A stretch of DNA of 64,000 nt, taken from Pseudomonadales bacterium. GTDB lineage: Bacteria > Pseudomonadota > Gammaproteobacteria > Pseudomonadales > Azotimanducaceae. Positions 41,225 to 50,460 of the stretch are shown here, piece after piece. Within the stretch, counting starts at the first letter, position 1; each line of letters starts with the position of its first letter. The position numbers and the translations under genes were made by a program. Location: positions 2,790,001 to 2,854,000 of the forward strand of contig JAWKZN010000001.1 in the NCBI GenBank assembly GCA_041395945.1, written 5' to 3'. Under the pieces are notes generated by a model. It was not told where the DNA came from, did not search any database, and worked only from the letters and a program-made list of their open reading frames with translations.

Positions 41225-43801
41225 GTGGGGAAAGGTCTAAACAGTATTTATCAGCTCTGCGCTCTGCTGGGCACCCTGGCATTCCCAGGAGCTGCGGTTG
41301 CAGCGGACGGCGACTACCTGTCGCCCGAACTGCGGGCGCGAGTCGAACAGCTCAAGGCAGAGGTTGCCGCAGCACCCAGCGACGCCAGCAACAGGGAAGT
41401 CCGCGCCCGGGTGCTCTGGGACTGGGCCAACGCCTATGCGCTCAAGGGCGGGGTGCTGCCCGTCAATCTGACCCAGGCCATCACAATCATCTTTGCTTAC
41501 GCCGATGCGCTCGGCCCGCGTCGCGCCGGTATCGATGAGTTCATCTTCGAAATGAGTCTGCTCGATGAGCAGCCGGACGCCATCGGCACGCTGCAGGCAG
41601 ATGTCGGACCCTTCGAGGCCGGCGCCTGGGTCACCGTTACCCAGACCTACAGGGTCGGTGCGCGGCAGATTCAGACCGGTGGCGGATTCCTGGTCGCCCG
41701 CCACTTCATGCCCAATTACGGCCTCTGGCAGACGTCAGATCCCAGGGCGGATAATTTCCTGAGCATCAGCAGCACAAACCCCCGGGTCAGTTTCGTTACT
41801 GCTTCGGCACCGATCGCGGGAATGCACGGCGATTTCCGGGGCATCGGCGAGGGGCTGGTGTTCCGGCTCGCATCCGGCACCCTCGAACCCGGCGACCAGG
41901 TGACCATCACCTACGGCGACACCAGTCAGGGCAGCCGCGGCTTCCTCATGGCAGATTTTTCCAGTGACCGCATGCCGCTACCGCTCTATCTGGCGTTCAA
42001 CGAGGATGAACCCTTCCTGACTCTGCCGATTCAGGCCATTGAGGTCATCGGCGGTGCACTGGCGGGTGTGCACGCTTTTGCGCCGTCCGTGGTCGCAACG
42101 GGAGAACCTTTCACCCTGGCGGTTCGAGCCCAGGATCGCTTCTACAACCGGTCAGGAGACGGCCACAGAGGGTGGCGGATCAGTCTCAACGGCACGCCAT
42201 TCAAGGATCTCCCGGCCGGACCGGACCCGATCAGTCTCGTGGACGGCGTGCGGCTCAATGAACCCGGCGTGTACCGCTTCGCAATCGAGAGTCCTGATGG
42301 CAGGATTCGCGGCGAGTCCAATCCGGTGCTGGTCGAAGTGGATCCCGTGCGGCGAATCTACTGGGGCGACACCCACGGTCACTCGGGATTCGCGGAAGGC
42401 ATCGGCAGCGCCGATCGCTTCATGACCTGGGCCCGCGACGATGCCCGGCTGGATTTCGTGACCCATTCCGAGCACGACCTGTGGATGGACGACTATGAAT
42501 GGGAAGTGTTGCGCAACAATGTACGCAGCTACACCAAGGAAGGCAGCTTCATCGCCTACCTCGGCTACGAGTGGACGGTGCGCAACATTCAGGGTGGACA
42601 CCACAACGTTCTGTATCGGACACCCGAAGGCCGGGAGCGGATCTCGGGTCAGTTCTATCCCACCCTTTCCGCTCTTTACGCCGGACTGCGGGCGACCTCG
42701 GAAACCCGGGACGTGGTGGTGATTCCCCATGCGCACCAGGCGGGAGACTATCGACAGAACGACCCGCAACTCGAACCCCTGATCGAAATCATGTCCCAGC
42801 ACGGCAACTTCGAGTGGTTCGGCCGCATGTATCTCAATCACGGACATCAGGTGGGCTTCACCGCCGCCTCGGACAATCACCTGAGCCAGCCGGGTTTCAG
42901 CGCACCGATCAACAGCTCGCTCGCCCAGCGCGGTGGTCTCGGCGCAGTGCTCGCCGCAGAAAAATCGACGGACGCGATTTTCGATGGAATGAAGTCGCTC
43001 AACGCTTACGCCACCACCGGCGATCGGATCATTCTCGACTTCTCGGTGAATGGCACCGCTATGGGTCAGCGCGCACCCTTCGCAAACGCGCGCAGTATCC
43101 GCGGTCGGGTAATCGGTACCGCACCCATCGACAGCATCACTCTGATTAAGAACGACGCGGAGGTCTGGCGTTACGACTACCTCACCGAAGACGGTGATCG
43201 GACGGGTGCAGGGGAATCGCTGCTGCTGAGTTTCGTATCGGACTCCGAGCCCGTGCAGACCGGTGACAATCCGCGCGGCTGGCGTCACTGGCGAGGCACC
43301 CTGCGGGTGGAAAACGCCCGAATTCTTGCGGCCGAAGGGCGCGACTTCCACAACCTCGCTTTTCAGACTCTGACCGTTGATCCCGAATCACCCGATCTGA
43401 TTCACTTCACCACCCTGACCCGGGGTGACTCGAGTTCGATCGCGCTGGAACTCGCCGATGTGAAGCGGTCCACCGCGCTGCACCTGAATCTCGAACCTGC
43501 CCGGGAAACCGGCGGTGCGCCACCCATCTACCGGAAGCCACAACTCATTCCTGCCGCCGCACTGACGCTGTACCTGCGGGACATGGACAACGGACGCCTG
43601 CGCCAGAGCCTCGCGCAGGATGACTACGAGGACCAGATTATCCTGCGACGGGTGATCAGCGAGGGTCCCCGGGACGTGCAGTTCGCGTTCGATGACACGG
43701 ACGACTCCCAGGGGGACTATTATTTCGTACGTATCAATCAGGCCAACGACGCCGTTGCCTGGTCCAGCCCTGTCTGGGTCGGCGGCCACCCGAAGCGCTG
43801 A
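41225..43801 (+). CDS. Exported DUF3604 protein with PHP-like metal-binding domain
   Basis: The 858-residue protein has a signal peptide (LCALLGTLAFPGAAVAADG), a beta-rich N-terminal half and a DUF3604 C-terminal half. From about residue 379 the metal-binding pattern of PHP-type phosphoesterases is visible: YWGDTHGHSGFAEG, THSEHDLWMDDYEW, HNVLYRTPEG, VVIPHAHQAGDYR and TAASDNHLSQPG. It is predicted to be a periplasmic metal-dependent hydrolase of unknown substrate. It starts at GTG 41225, with GGGGGATTCCAG just upstream. Confidence 0.85.
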   Translation: MGKGLNSIYQLCALLGTLAFPGAAVAADGDYLSPELRARVEQLKAEVAAAPSDASNREVRARVLWDWANAYALKGGVLPVNLTQAITIIFAYADALGPRRAGIDEFIFEMSLLDEQPDAIGTLQADVGPFEAGAWVTVTQTYRVGARQIQTGGGFLVARHFMPNYGLWQTSDPRADNFLSISSTNPRVSFVTASAPIAGMHGDFRGIGEGLVFRLASGTLEPGDQVTITYGDTSQGSRGFLMADFSSDRMPLPLYLAFNEDEPFLTLPIQAIEVIGGALAGVHAFAPSVVATGEPFTLAVRAQDRFYNRSGDGHRGWRISLNGTPFKDLPAGPDPISLVDGVRLNEPGVYRFAIESPDGRIRGESNPVLVEVDPVRRIYWGDTHGHSGFAEGIGSADRFMTWARDDARLDFVTHSEHDLWMDDYEWEVLRNNVRSYTKEGSFIAYLGYEWTVRNIQGGHHNVLYRTPEGRERISGQFYPTLSALYAGLRATSETRDVVVIPHAHQAGDYRQNDPQLEPLIEIMSQHGNFEWFGRMYLNHGHQVGFTAASDNHLSQPGFSAPINSSLAQRGGLGAVLAAEKSTDAIFDGMKSLNAYATTGDRIILDFSVNGTAMGQRAPFANARSIRGRVIGTAPIDSITLIKNDAEVWRYDYLTEDGDRTGAGESLLLSFVSDSEPVQTGDNPRGWRHWRGTLRVENARILAAEGRDFHNLAFQTLTVDPESPDLIHFTTLTRGDSSSIALELADVKRSTALHLNLEPARETGGAPPIYRKPQLIPAAALTLYLRDMDNGRLRQSLAQDDYEDQIILRRVISEGPRDVQFAFDDTDDSQGDYYFVRINQANDAVAWSSPVWVGGHPKR

Positions 43802-43815
43802 GGCGCACGCGCGTT

Positions 43816-44220
43816 ATGTCTTTTCAGCTCCACCCTCAACTTGCCGAAGACACCCTGCCGATTGCCACGCTCACCCACAGCGACCTGCGACTGATGAACG
43901 ATGCCCGCTATCCCTGGTGCATTCTGGTTCCGCGCCAGCCAGGCCTGAGCAGCCTCCATGAGCTCCCCGTCGAAATGCGCATGGGCGTATTCGACGAAAT
44001 CGCCCGTGTCTCCACCGCGCTGCTTGCAGAGCACGGTGTGGAGCGGGTCAACGTAGGCGCACTGGGTAATATCGTGCAGCAGCTGCACATTCATGTCGTC
44101 GGTCGCTGGTCGGGAGATCCCGCCTGGCCCGGCCCGGTCTGGGGCCAGGGAAAAGCAGTACCCTGGCAGCCGGCTCAGGCGCTGGCGATCTGCCAGCGCC
44201 TTGGAACCGCATTCGGCTAG
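43816..44220 (+). CDS. HIT-family nucleotide-binding protein
   Basis: The 134-residue protein has the HIT motif as QQLHIHVVGR, with Gln where the first His of HxHxH usually lies; this variant is common in bacterial HIT proteins. The catalytic middle His is kept. DARYPWCILVPRQPG is the usual N-terminal part. It likely hydrolyses a dinucleotide polyphosphate or nucleotide conjugate. It lies 14 bases after the DUF3604 stop and may be co-transcribed. Confidence 0.88.
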   Translation: MSFQLHPQLAEDTLPIATLTHSDLRLMNDARYPWCILVPRQPGLSSLHELPVEMRMGVFDEIARVSTALLAEHGVERVNVGALGNIVQQLHIHVVGRWSGDPAWPGPVWGQGKAVPWQPAQALAICQRLGTAFG

Positions 44221-44254
44221 CCGACCGGCTCGCCCGGACCAGGGAGCCGCTGAG

Positions 44255-45487
44255 TCAGTTCATCCGCTCGATGATGGTCGCCGTGCCCATGCCACCACCG
44301 GTGCACATGGCGATGAGTGCGGTTTGCTTGTCTTCGCGCTGGAGCTGATCGACTGCCGTGCCGATCAGCATGCCGCCGGTGGCGCCGATGGGATGACCCA
44401 GTGCGATGGCCCCACCGTCGATATTCACCACATCCGGCCCGACACCCATGTCCTTCATGAACTTGAGCACCACCGCGGCGAAGGCTTCATTGATTTCCCA
44501 CAGGTCGATGTCTTTTTTGCTCATGCCCGCTTTTTGCAGACAGCGCATCGCGGCCGGGGCCGGTGCAGTGAGCATGATGAGCGGTTCGGTGCCTGCGGTG
44601 GCCGTCATGCGGATACGCGCTCTGGGTTTGAGACCGTGCGCCCTGGCGAAATCCGGGCTCACCACCAGCACGGCGCTGGCACCGTCCACCACCCCCGAAG
44701 AGTTACCGGCGTGGTGCACATGATTGATGGCTTTGACCTCCGGGTACTTGTCCCGGGCCATATCATCAAAAGGTTTGGGATAGCCCGGCACCTGGGCCGC
44801 GCCCATGGCGGCAAAGGACGCCTTGAGACCCGCGAGACTCTCGATGGTCGTACCTGGCCGCAGATGTTCATCCCGATCCAGCGCCAGTTCACCAGAGTCT
44901 CTGTAAATGGGAATCAGCGCGTTACTGAAGCGCCCTTCTTCGACAGAACGGGCGGCGCGGTTCTGACTCATCACCGCATAGGCATCCACATCTTCCCGAC
45001 TGAAGCCTTCGATGGTGGCGATCAGATCAGCAGAGATTCCCTGGGGAACCTGGGGGTGCAATCCGGCCAGATGGGCGTTGTTGGCATGGAAACCATCCGC
45101 GTGGAGGGGCGAGTAGCGCGACATGAACTCGACACCGCCGCCGATCACCGCTTCCTGATGGCCGGACATGACCCCCATCGCAGCGAAAGTGACCGCCTGC
45201 TGTCCGCTGCCGCAGAACCTGTGCAGGGTCACCCCGGTCGTGGTGAGCGGCCAGCCCGCATCGAGTACGGACATGCGCGCGATGTCGTGGGCATGATCGC
45301 CACTGCCGCTGCCACAGCCCGCCACCACGTCCTCGATATCTGCGGGATCGAAGCCGACCTTCTCCCGCAGACCGTTGAGCACCTGCGCCATGCAGCGCTG
45401 GGGATGGATTTCGCTCAGACTGCCGACCCCCGGCTTGCCGCGTCCGCGCGGCGAACGCACCGCGTCTATGATCCAGGCTTCACGCAT
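44255..45487 (-). CDS. Thiolase (acetyl-CoA C-acyltransferase)
   Basis: The 410-residue protein has all thiolase active-site elements: Cys92 in HRFCGSGQQAV, WEINEAFAAV, LGHPIGATGG and the second Cys in AMCTGGGMGTA. It condenses or cleaves acyl-CoAs in fatty acid turnover. It stands alone on the minus strand, with a 523-base gene-free region behind its start. Acyl specificity cannot be told. Confidence 0.93.
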   Translation of the reverse strand: MREAWIIDAVRSPRGRGKPGVGSLSEIHPQRCMAQVLNGLREKVGFDPADIEDVVAGCGSGSGDHAHDIARMSVLDAGWPLTTTGVTLHRFCGSGQQAVTFAAMGVMSGHQEAVIGGGVEFMSRYSPLHADGFHANNAHLAGLHPQVPQGISADLIATIEGFSREDVDAYAVMSQNRAARSVEEGRFSNALIPIYRDSGELALDRDEHLRPGTTIESLAGLKASFAAMGAAQVPGYPKPFDDMARDKYPEVKAINHVHHAGNSSGVVDGASAVLVVSPDFARAHGLKPRARIRMTATAGTEPLIMLTAPAPAAMRCLQKAGMSKKDIDLWEINEAFAAVVLKFMKDMGVGPDVVNIDGGAIALGHPIGATGGMLIGTAVDQLQREDKQTALIAMCTGGGMGTATIIERMN

Positions 45488-46010
45488 GTCAGTTACCCCT
45501 ATCGATTCAAATTATGAATGCGGATTCTAGCCCGGATCCGCCGACAATTCGCACCTGCAGGGGTAAATCAGCGTCCGAATCAGGCTGGAATACAGAGGTT
45601 CCAGGACGCGGAAATGGAGGAGCAGTTGTGCACATGCGGGAGGTGGGGCGGTTCGAAGACAGCCAGGCGTCATTGGGCTGGAAAGACGTAGCGTGCGTAC
45701 TCCCGCAATTTGAGGCGCCGGTAGTACAGACAGTCATATACCAACACCGAACGAGATCACGGGAGGGGAATCAGCAGCGACACCGGCTGGCTGTTTCGCG
45801 GGTGGGTGGCAGACGTGCACTGGGACCGTGTAGCGCAGCACTGCGGCAGCGGATTGACTCGTGTTCCTCACGAGGCAAGTCCGCAGAGCAGTGGCACCCT
45901 GGAAGGGCTGCGCGAGGTCTCAGTGCACGTCTGCCACCCGCCTGCTTGAGAATATCCGACCGGTTGCGCAAACCCTGGCTCCGGACCCGTCCATCGGTGG
46001 CGTGTCCGGG
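45488..46010. other. 523-base gene-free region
   Basis: Open frames in both directions here have no ribosome site and no family resemblance. A small hairpin (CTGGAA/TTCCAG) lies near 45586-45605 and a large imperfect palindrome at 45804-45939. The region could be a decayed mobile element or hold a structured RNA; neither can be shown from the sequence alone. Confidence 0.55.
45804..45939. repeat. 136-base imperfect palindrome, intergenic
   Basis: The outer arms at 45804-45822 and 45921-45939 are perfect 19-bp inverted repeats (GGGTGGCAGACGTGCACTG). Further pairing continues inside, ending in a central hairpin CTCGTG-TTCCT-CACGAG at 45859-45875. The central core (TTGACTCGTGTTCCT, two bases, CGAGGCAA; 45854-45878) recurs on the other strand in the palindrome at 49265-49463. 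It is probably a member of a dispersed repeat or miniature element family. Confidence 0.65.
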
Positions 46011-46631
46011 CTAGGGCAATGGAATCGGATTCACCACATGCGGCACGTCATAACCCGCCTGCACCGCGGGACGCGCGGCGATACGCAGATACCAGTCGCG
46101 CAGGTGGGGATAAGGTGCCCAGTCGATGCCCTGCCATTCGTAACGGGATATCCAGGGCCAGGTGGCCATGTCTGCAATGGAATAGCTGCCGGACAGATAC
46201 TCGAGATCCGTCAGACGCCGATCCAGCACACCATAGAGTCGCCGTGTTTCTTCGAGGAAGCGTTCCTCCGCGTAAGGCGCCTTGCCCGGATTGAATCTGT
46301 GAAAGTGGTGGGTCTGGCCGAGCACGGGTCCCACACTCGCCATCTGCAGCATGAGCCACTGCAGGGTTTCCCAGCGATCGTCTCCCTGAAACCGCCCATG
46401 GGTTTCCGCGAGGTAGAGCAGGATAGCGCCGGACTCCATCAGATAGCGGCCGGTACGCCTGTCGTGAATGGCGGGGATCTTGCTGTTCGGACTGATCTTC
46501 ACAAACTCAGGGGCGAGTTGCGCTCCGGCACCGAGATCAACTGCATGGACACGGTAGTCGAGGCCGAACTCTTCCAGGGCAATGGACACCTTGCGGCCAT
46601 TGGGCGTCGGCCATGTGTAGAGTTCGATCAT
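46011..46631 (-). CDS. Glutathione S-transferase, YfcG/disulfide-bond-oxidoreductase type
   Basis: I start at ATG 46631 (MIELYTWPTPNGRKVSIALE), which is the normal family start with AGGTG upstream; the frame continues to 46685. The 206-residue protein has a thioredoxin-like N-domain with TPNGRK, KIPAIHD and MESGAILLYLAE (glutathione-binding ES pair), and a helical C-domain with GPVLGQTHHFHRF and YSIADMATWPW. This closely follows the E. coli YfcG pattern, a glutathione-dependent disulfide reductase. It acts in the cytoplasm. Confidence 0.88.
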   Translation of the reverse strand: MIELYTWPTPNGRKVSIALEEFGLDYRVHAVDLGAGAQLAPEFVKISPNSKIPAIHDRRTGRYLMESGAILLYLAETHGRFQGDDRWETLQWLMLQMASVGPVLGQTHHFHRFNPGKAPYAEERFLEETRRLYGVLDRRLTDLEYLSGSYSIADMATWPWISRYEWQGIDWAPYPHLRDWYLRIAARPAVQAGYDVPHVVNPIPLP

Positions 46632-46685
46632 CGAAGACACCTTGCTCAAGCTGCGATCAGAGAGATCAGGCTGCGATCGCTGCAC

Positions 46686-47498
46686 TTACGCCGCGATCGC
46701 AGCCCCGTCACTCTGCTGGGCGAACACGAGCTGAGGCCAGCCTCGCTCAGTGGCGATCCGCGACAGAGAGGGTTTTGCATTTACTGCCACTGGACGCCCC
46801 ACCGCATCCAGCAGCGGCAGGTCCTCCTCACTGTCTGAATAAAAAAAGGCGGATTCCAGACCCGCTCCCTGCTGCTGACCGAAGCGCACGGCCGCACTGA
46901 GTTTTTCGTCGCCATAGCAGGGTGTGACATTACCGGTGATCACCCCGGCGTCGATCTCAAGTTCTGTACACAGCAACTGCTCCACCCCCAGCGCTTCTGC
47001 AACGGGTGCCGCCTGATAACGGGTGGCCGAGGTGATGATGACCACTTCATGCTGCCGGGACTGGTGAGCCGCGATGAGCTGACGCGCTTCATCGTAGATG
47101 AGACCGCTCAGGCGCCGTTCAAACGCACGCGCTCCGAGATCGATCATCTCCCGTTCCGGTCTGCCGGCCAGCGCGCCGACCGTCGCCTGCAGCAGACCAT
47201 GGTAGTCGGATCGACCGAGTCCATATTCGAGAAAGATGCCGATATGGATGAGCATGCGCCGGGGAGAAAGACCGCTCCACATTTTCTCCAGGGCCAGGGC
47301 AGTGATCGAGTAGCCGGAAATGAGCGTGCGATCGAGATCAAAGTAGGCGACGACCGGTGCAGTCGGGTCCCGATTCGATGGCTCCAGGTCCTGCAGGCTG
47401 CCAAGGTAGTTGTGGAAGTCTGAGCGCATACGCACAGCCCGGGCTGTGCGCATTTTCGAACGAGGTGGCATTCTGAGGGACATCGCGGCTGACAGCAT
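46686..47498 (-). CDS. HAD-IB family phosphatase (SerB-like)
   Basis: The 270-residue protein has motif I YFDLDRTLISGYS, motif II VVIITSATRYQ and the motif III/IV region FFYSDSEEDLPLLDAVG, the pattern of HAD subfamily IB (phosphoserine-phosphatase-like and acyl-phosphate or lipid phosphatases). The N-terminal 45 residues are basic and poorly conserved-looking, so the true start may be a later Met (for example in RMRSDFHNYL). The gene is upstream of the GST gene and divergent from the diguanylate cyclase gene. Confidence 0.85.
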   Translation of the reverse strand: MLSAAMSLRMPPRSKMRTARAVRMRSDFHNYLGSLQDLEPSNRDPTAPVVAYFDLDRTLISGYSITALALEKMWSGLSPRRMLIHIGIFLEYGLGRSDYHGLLQATVGALAGRPEREMIDLGARAFERRLSGLIYDEARQLIAAHQSRQHEVVIITSATRYQAAPVAEALGVEQLLCTELEIDAGVITGNVTPCYGDEKLSAAVRFGQQQGAGLESAFFYSDSEEDLPLLDAVGRPVAVNAKPSLSRIATERGWPQLVFAQQSDGAAIAA

Positions 47499-47674
47499 GA
47501 CTTTGCGAGCCCGTATTTAACCGCGCCACCCCCCGGAAAACCAGTAACCCGTGAACCCCGTCACGTTTCCGCCATGCCGGGTTGAGCACCGCAGCGGGAT
47601 GGGAGACGCTGGGCTCAGGCACATTCATTTCTCTCAAGGCCCAGTGTTTTCATGCAGACAGCGGACGTCATGCC

Positions 47675-49255
47675 ATGTTCCAGGTAACCCTGTGGTCGGT
47701 GCCACCGCTGCTTGCCGCACTGGTCAGCGTGGGTACCTATCTGCGTATCCGTGGCAAGAAGCGCGTGCCGGGCATTCAGGCCATCCTGGCCCTGCTCGCT
47801 GCCGTGGTTTTCTGGTCCGGAGCACAGTTCCTCGGCTCCCTGTTCGTCGATCTCGAACCTAAGCTGATCGCTGCCAAGCTCGCCTACTTCGGCATCGTCA
47901 TCACCCCGGTCGCCTGGCTGGTTTTCGCCGTGAGTTATACGCGTCGTCAGATGCGCATCTCCCAGGCGGCGATCAATCTGGTCTGTGTGATTCCACTGAT
48001 CACTGTGGTACTGGTTGTAACCAACGACTGGCACCGTCTGATCTGGGACAGTGTGTACCTTGTCAGCAGGGACGGTGTCTTCGGCCTCATCACCAGCCCC
48101 GGTTCATGGTTCTATGTGCACGCTTTCTATTCCTACGGCCTGCTGATCGTGGCGACCACCATACTCGCCTGGTCCATCGGCCAGACCACGGGAGAATGGC
48201 GCCCGGTAGTGGCGGTCATCAGCGCGCCGCTGATCGCCAGCCTGGCGAATCTGTTTTATCTTTCGCCACTCAACCCGTCGCCCTGGTTCGACATGACAAC
48301 CCTCGGATTCGCTGCTGCAGCGATGATCCTCGATGGCGGCCTGCTCCGCCGGGGGATACTCGACCGGATTCCGGTCGTAAGAGATCGGGTGGTGGAGCAA
48401 CTCAGTGATGGTGTGGTGGTGCTCAACACCGCCGGCATGATTGTCGATGTGAACGCTTCCGCACTCGAAATATTCGGCACCACCCGCAGCGCCGCCTCCA
48501 ATCAGCCGATCATGGATTTTGTCACCACCTACCCCCTGGCGGACCTGATGCGCCACGGTCATACCGAGCGCAACAGTCTCGAGATCACCCTCAACGGGCG
48601 TGCCTATGACGTGGGCGCATCGCTGCTCGACACCACAGATCCCGACGCGGATCTGGTACTGGTGCTACGGGATGTTACCGACCGGCGCAAAACTGAACAG
48701 GATCTGCGCAGTGTTCAGGCAGAGATGGTGCGACTGGCGCACACGGACTATCTGACCGGACTGCACAACCGGCGCTTCTTCATGCAGCGTCTTCAGGAAG
48801 AAGTGGAGCGCGTGCGCAGACACGGCGGCAATCTGTCTGTACTGCTCTTCGACCTGGACCACTTCAAGCGGGTCAACGACTTCTGCGGTCACCACACGGG
48901 GGATCTGATTCTCAAGCGGGTGGCCGATGTATCAATGGATATCAAACGGGTGACCGACGTGGCAGCCAGGGTCGGTGGTGAAGAGTTCGCCCTGCTGCTG
49001 CCCGAGACCGACCAGCCGGGCGCCGTGCACCTCGCTCAGCGCCTGCGGGAAGCCATATCCGGTATCAGCACTCCGACCACGGACGAACAGGACATCAAGG
49101 TGACAGCGAGTATCGGTGTGGCCACGGTGGGCATCCGCAGCCGTGACCTCGACAACGTGTTGAACCACGCAGACGAAGCGCTCTACAAAGCCAAAAACTC
49201 GGGCCGCAATGCGGTCTGCTGCGCTGATCTCTCGGCGGGGGCGGTTGAAGACTAG
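47675..49255 (+). CDS. Diguanylate cyclase with 7TM histidine-kinase-type sensor and PAS domain
   Basis: ATG 47675 (MFQVTLWSVPPLLAALVSVG) gives 526 residues; the frame is open earlier but this start begins the first helix. About seven membrane helices (1-215) of the HisKA_7TM type are followed by a PAS domain (about 240-350) and a GGDEF domain. ARVGGEEFALLLP has the active GGEEF, and RVTD five residues before it is a product-inhibition I-site. It should make c-di-GMP in response to a membrane or extracellular cue. No phosphodiesterase is in the window. Confidence 0.93.
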   Translation: MFQVTLWSVPPLLAALVSVGTYLRIRGKKRVPGIQAILALLAAVVFWSGAQFLGSLFVDLEPKLIAAKLAYFGIVITPVAWLVFAVSYTRRQMRISQAAINLVCVIPLITVVLVVTNDWHRLIWDSVYLVSRDGVFGLITSPGSWFYVHAFYSYGLLIVATTILAWSIGQTTGEWRPVVAVISAPLIASLANLFYLSPLNPSPWFDMTTLGFAAAAMILDGGLLRRGILDRIPVVRDRVVEQLSDGVVVLNTAGMIVDVNASALEIFGTTRSAASNQPIMDFVTTYPLADLMRHGHTERNSLEITLNGRAYDVGASLLDTTDPDADLVLVLRDVTDRRKTEQDLRSVQAEMVRLAHTDYLTGLHNRRFFMQRLQEEVERVRRHGGNLSVLLFDLDHFKRVNDFCGHHTGDLILKRVADVSMDIKRVTDVAARVGGEEFALLLPETDQPGAVHLAQRLREAISGISTPTTDEQDIKVTASIGVATVGIRSRDLDNVLNHADEALYKAKNSGRNAVCCADLSAGAVED

Positions 49256-49264
49256 CCTTATATT

Positions 49265-49463
49265 CGCGAACTTCGGAAAGAGGTTGATCTGAGCGTGGTC
49301 GAGGATCTACAACCCCGTGCCTCGCTCGGCAGCTCCGCTGTGCCCTCGTGTGGCGTTTTGCCTCGCGTAGGAACACGAGTCAAAACGCGGTACTCGGCCT
49401 CGCTACACGGCACGGTGTTGTAGATCCTCGACCACGCCAGGTGAGTCTTTCCGAGCTTCGCGG
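49265..49463. repeat. 199-base palindromic intergenic element
   Basis: Outer arms 49265-49281 and 49447-49463 pair with two mismatches (CGCGAACTTCGGAAAGA type). Inner arms 49293-49320 and 49410-49437 are 28-bp inverted repeats with one mismatch. Between them lie CGTTTTG/CAAAACG and CTCGTGT/ACACGAG repeats. The sequence AGGAACACGAGTCAA (49369-49383) with TTGCCTCG (49358-49365) repeats the core of the 45804-45939 palindrome in reverse orientation. It fills the gap between two convergent genes. A nonautonomous mobile element or a bidirectional terminator fits. Confidence 0.75.
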
Positions 49464-49470
49464 ATGCGGG

Positions 49471-50460
49471 TTAGTTCTCGGAGCCCTCAGCGGAATCTGA
49501 AGAGCCCTCAGCGGAATCTGAAGAGCCCTCAGCGGATTCTGAAGAACCCTCGGCGTCTGCGGTCGAGTCTGCGGGGGCGATGACGGAGGTTTCTATCGGC
49601 TCCGCCGCCTGCAGCGCGTCTGCTTCGCCGAGGAGCTGCTCGGCGACGTAGCTTGCCAGGGTGAAGCGGCCCGTCACCCGATCACTTTGCACCACATATT
49701 CATCCGTGCTCGGATCCAGGGCGAGTTCGAGGGTGAATGTCCCAAGGGCATCCGTGATGCTCAGGAATCGGGTGGGCTCGAATGCGAGCTGCGGATCCGC
49801 GAAGCCCACTACCCGTATCCCCTCAAGCCGATCAATCACCCGTTGTACTGCCACCGGGTCTGCGGCCTCACCGTTCACCTGCCAGCCTTCCGCCGTGCGC
49901 TCGAGCACCCAGCCGTCCCGCAGCGCAACCTTCGAAACGTCCTCTGACTGCAGCAGGGTTTTATCCAGCCACTCATCCCGGCTCGTGGGCAGTTCATGGT
50001 TGGCAAAGTCGATGCTGTACACCGCTTCGACGTCAGCCCTTCTGGCATGCACCCGGCGATATCCGGGCGAGGTGCCGAAGTACAGTTCGATTTCTCCAAG
50101 CTGGGCAGTAGAAACAGTCAGTCGTCTCTGATGATTCGCTTCGGTGACTTCAAAGCGTTCCTGGGAAGCGGCGCTGGTCGCCACCGGCCAGACTCCGGAC
50201 GTCTTGCTGAGCTTTTCGAACAGTGCTTCGATCTTTCCACCATCAGCCGGGGTGCCATCGGGAAAGGTCCAGCCATCGGTACTGCGGACCAGTTCGATCT
50301 CGGCACCTTCACCTTCGATCCTGAGTTTTTCGATGCTGGACGGATCCACACTGAAGAAGGCGCTGGCCTCTCCGGCTTCGTCCTGGAACAGTACGAAGGC
50401 GGCAATCAGCAGCAGCTGTATCCCCAGAATCGCAGCCAGCACCGGCAAGCGTGTGTTCAT
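49471..50460 (-). CDS. DUF4340 protein of an ABC-2/GldG system
   Basis: The 329-residue protein has one N-terminal membrane helix (VLAAILGIQLLLIAAFVLF) and DUF4340-type beta-rich repeats (FFSVDPSSIEKLRIEGEGAE, VSKVALRDGWVLERTAEGWQ), facing the periplasm. The acidic C-terminus is built from SSDSAEG repeats encoded by 21-bp tandem DNA repeats. Its ATG overlaps the stop of the permease-GldG gene (ATGA). DUF4340 proteins accompany GldG-type ABC exporters; the role is unknown. Confidence 0.85.
   Translation of the reverse strand: MNTRLPVLAAILGIQLLLIAAFVLFQDEAGEASAFFSVDPSSIEKLRIEGEGAEIELVRSTDGWTFPDGTPADGGKIEALFEKLSKTSGVWPVATSAASQERFEVTEANHQRRLTVSTAQLGEIELYFGTSPGYRRVHARRADVEAVYSIDFANHELPTSRDEWLDKTLLQSEDVSKVALRDGWVLERTAEGWQVNGEAADPVAVQRVIDRLEGIRVVGFADPQLAFEPTRFLSITDALGTFTLELALDPSTDEYVVQSDRVTGRFTLASYVAEQLLGEADALQAAEPIETSVIAPADSTADAEGSSESAEGSSDSAEGSSDSAEGSEN
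49481..49543. repeat. Three 21-bp tandem repeats in the 3' end of the DUF4340 gene
   Basis: Units 49481-49501, 49502-49522 and 49523-49543 are identical except for one base in the third, and a degraded fourth follows. On the minus strand they encode repeated SSDSAEG heptads. The repeat length keeps the frame, so copy number can change the tail length without breaking the protein. Confidence 0.85.

Noticed and set aside
44085..44115. HIT protein judged inactive because the first His is Gln
   Set aside because: Many bacterial HIT proteins have QLHxH; the catalytic middle His is present.
45804..45939. Palindrome as an integron attC site or CRISPR remnant
   Set aside because: The attC end motifs (GTTRRRY and its complement) are not seen, there is no integrase gene, and there is no spaced repeat array.
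45507..46014. Possible protein genes on either strand of the 45.5-46.0 kb gap
   Set aside because: No ribosome sites, no signal or domain, and the plus frame runs through the palindrome. A decayed gene remains possible but unsupported.
47499..47674. c-di-GMP riboswitch before the diguanylate cyclase gene
   Set aside because: The conserved GEMM-I core sequences were looked for and are not present in the spacer.
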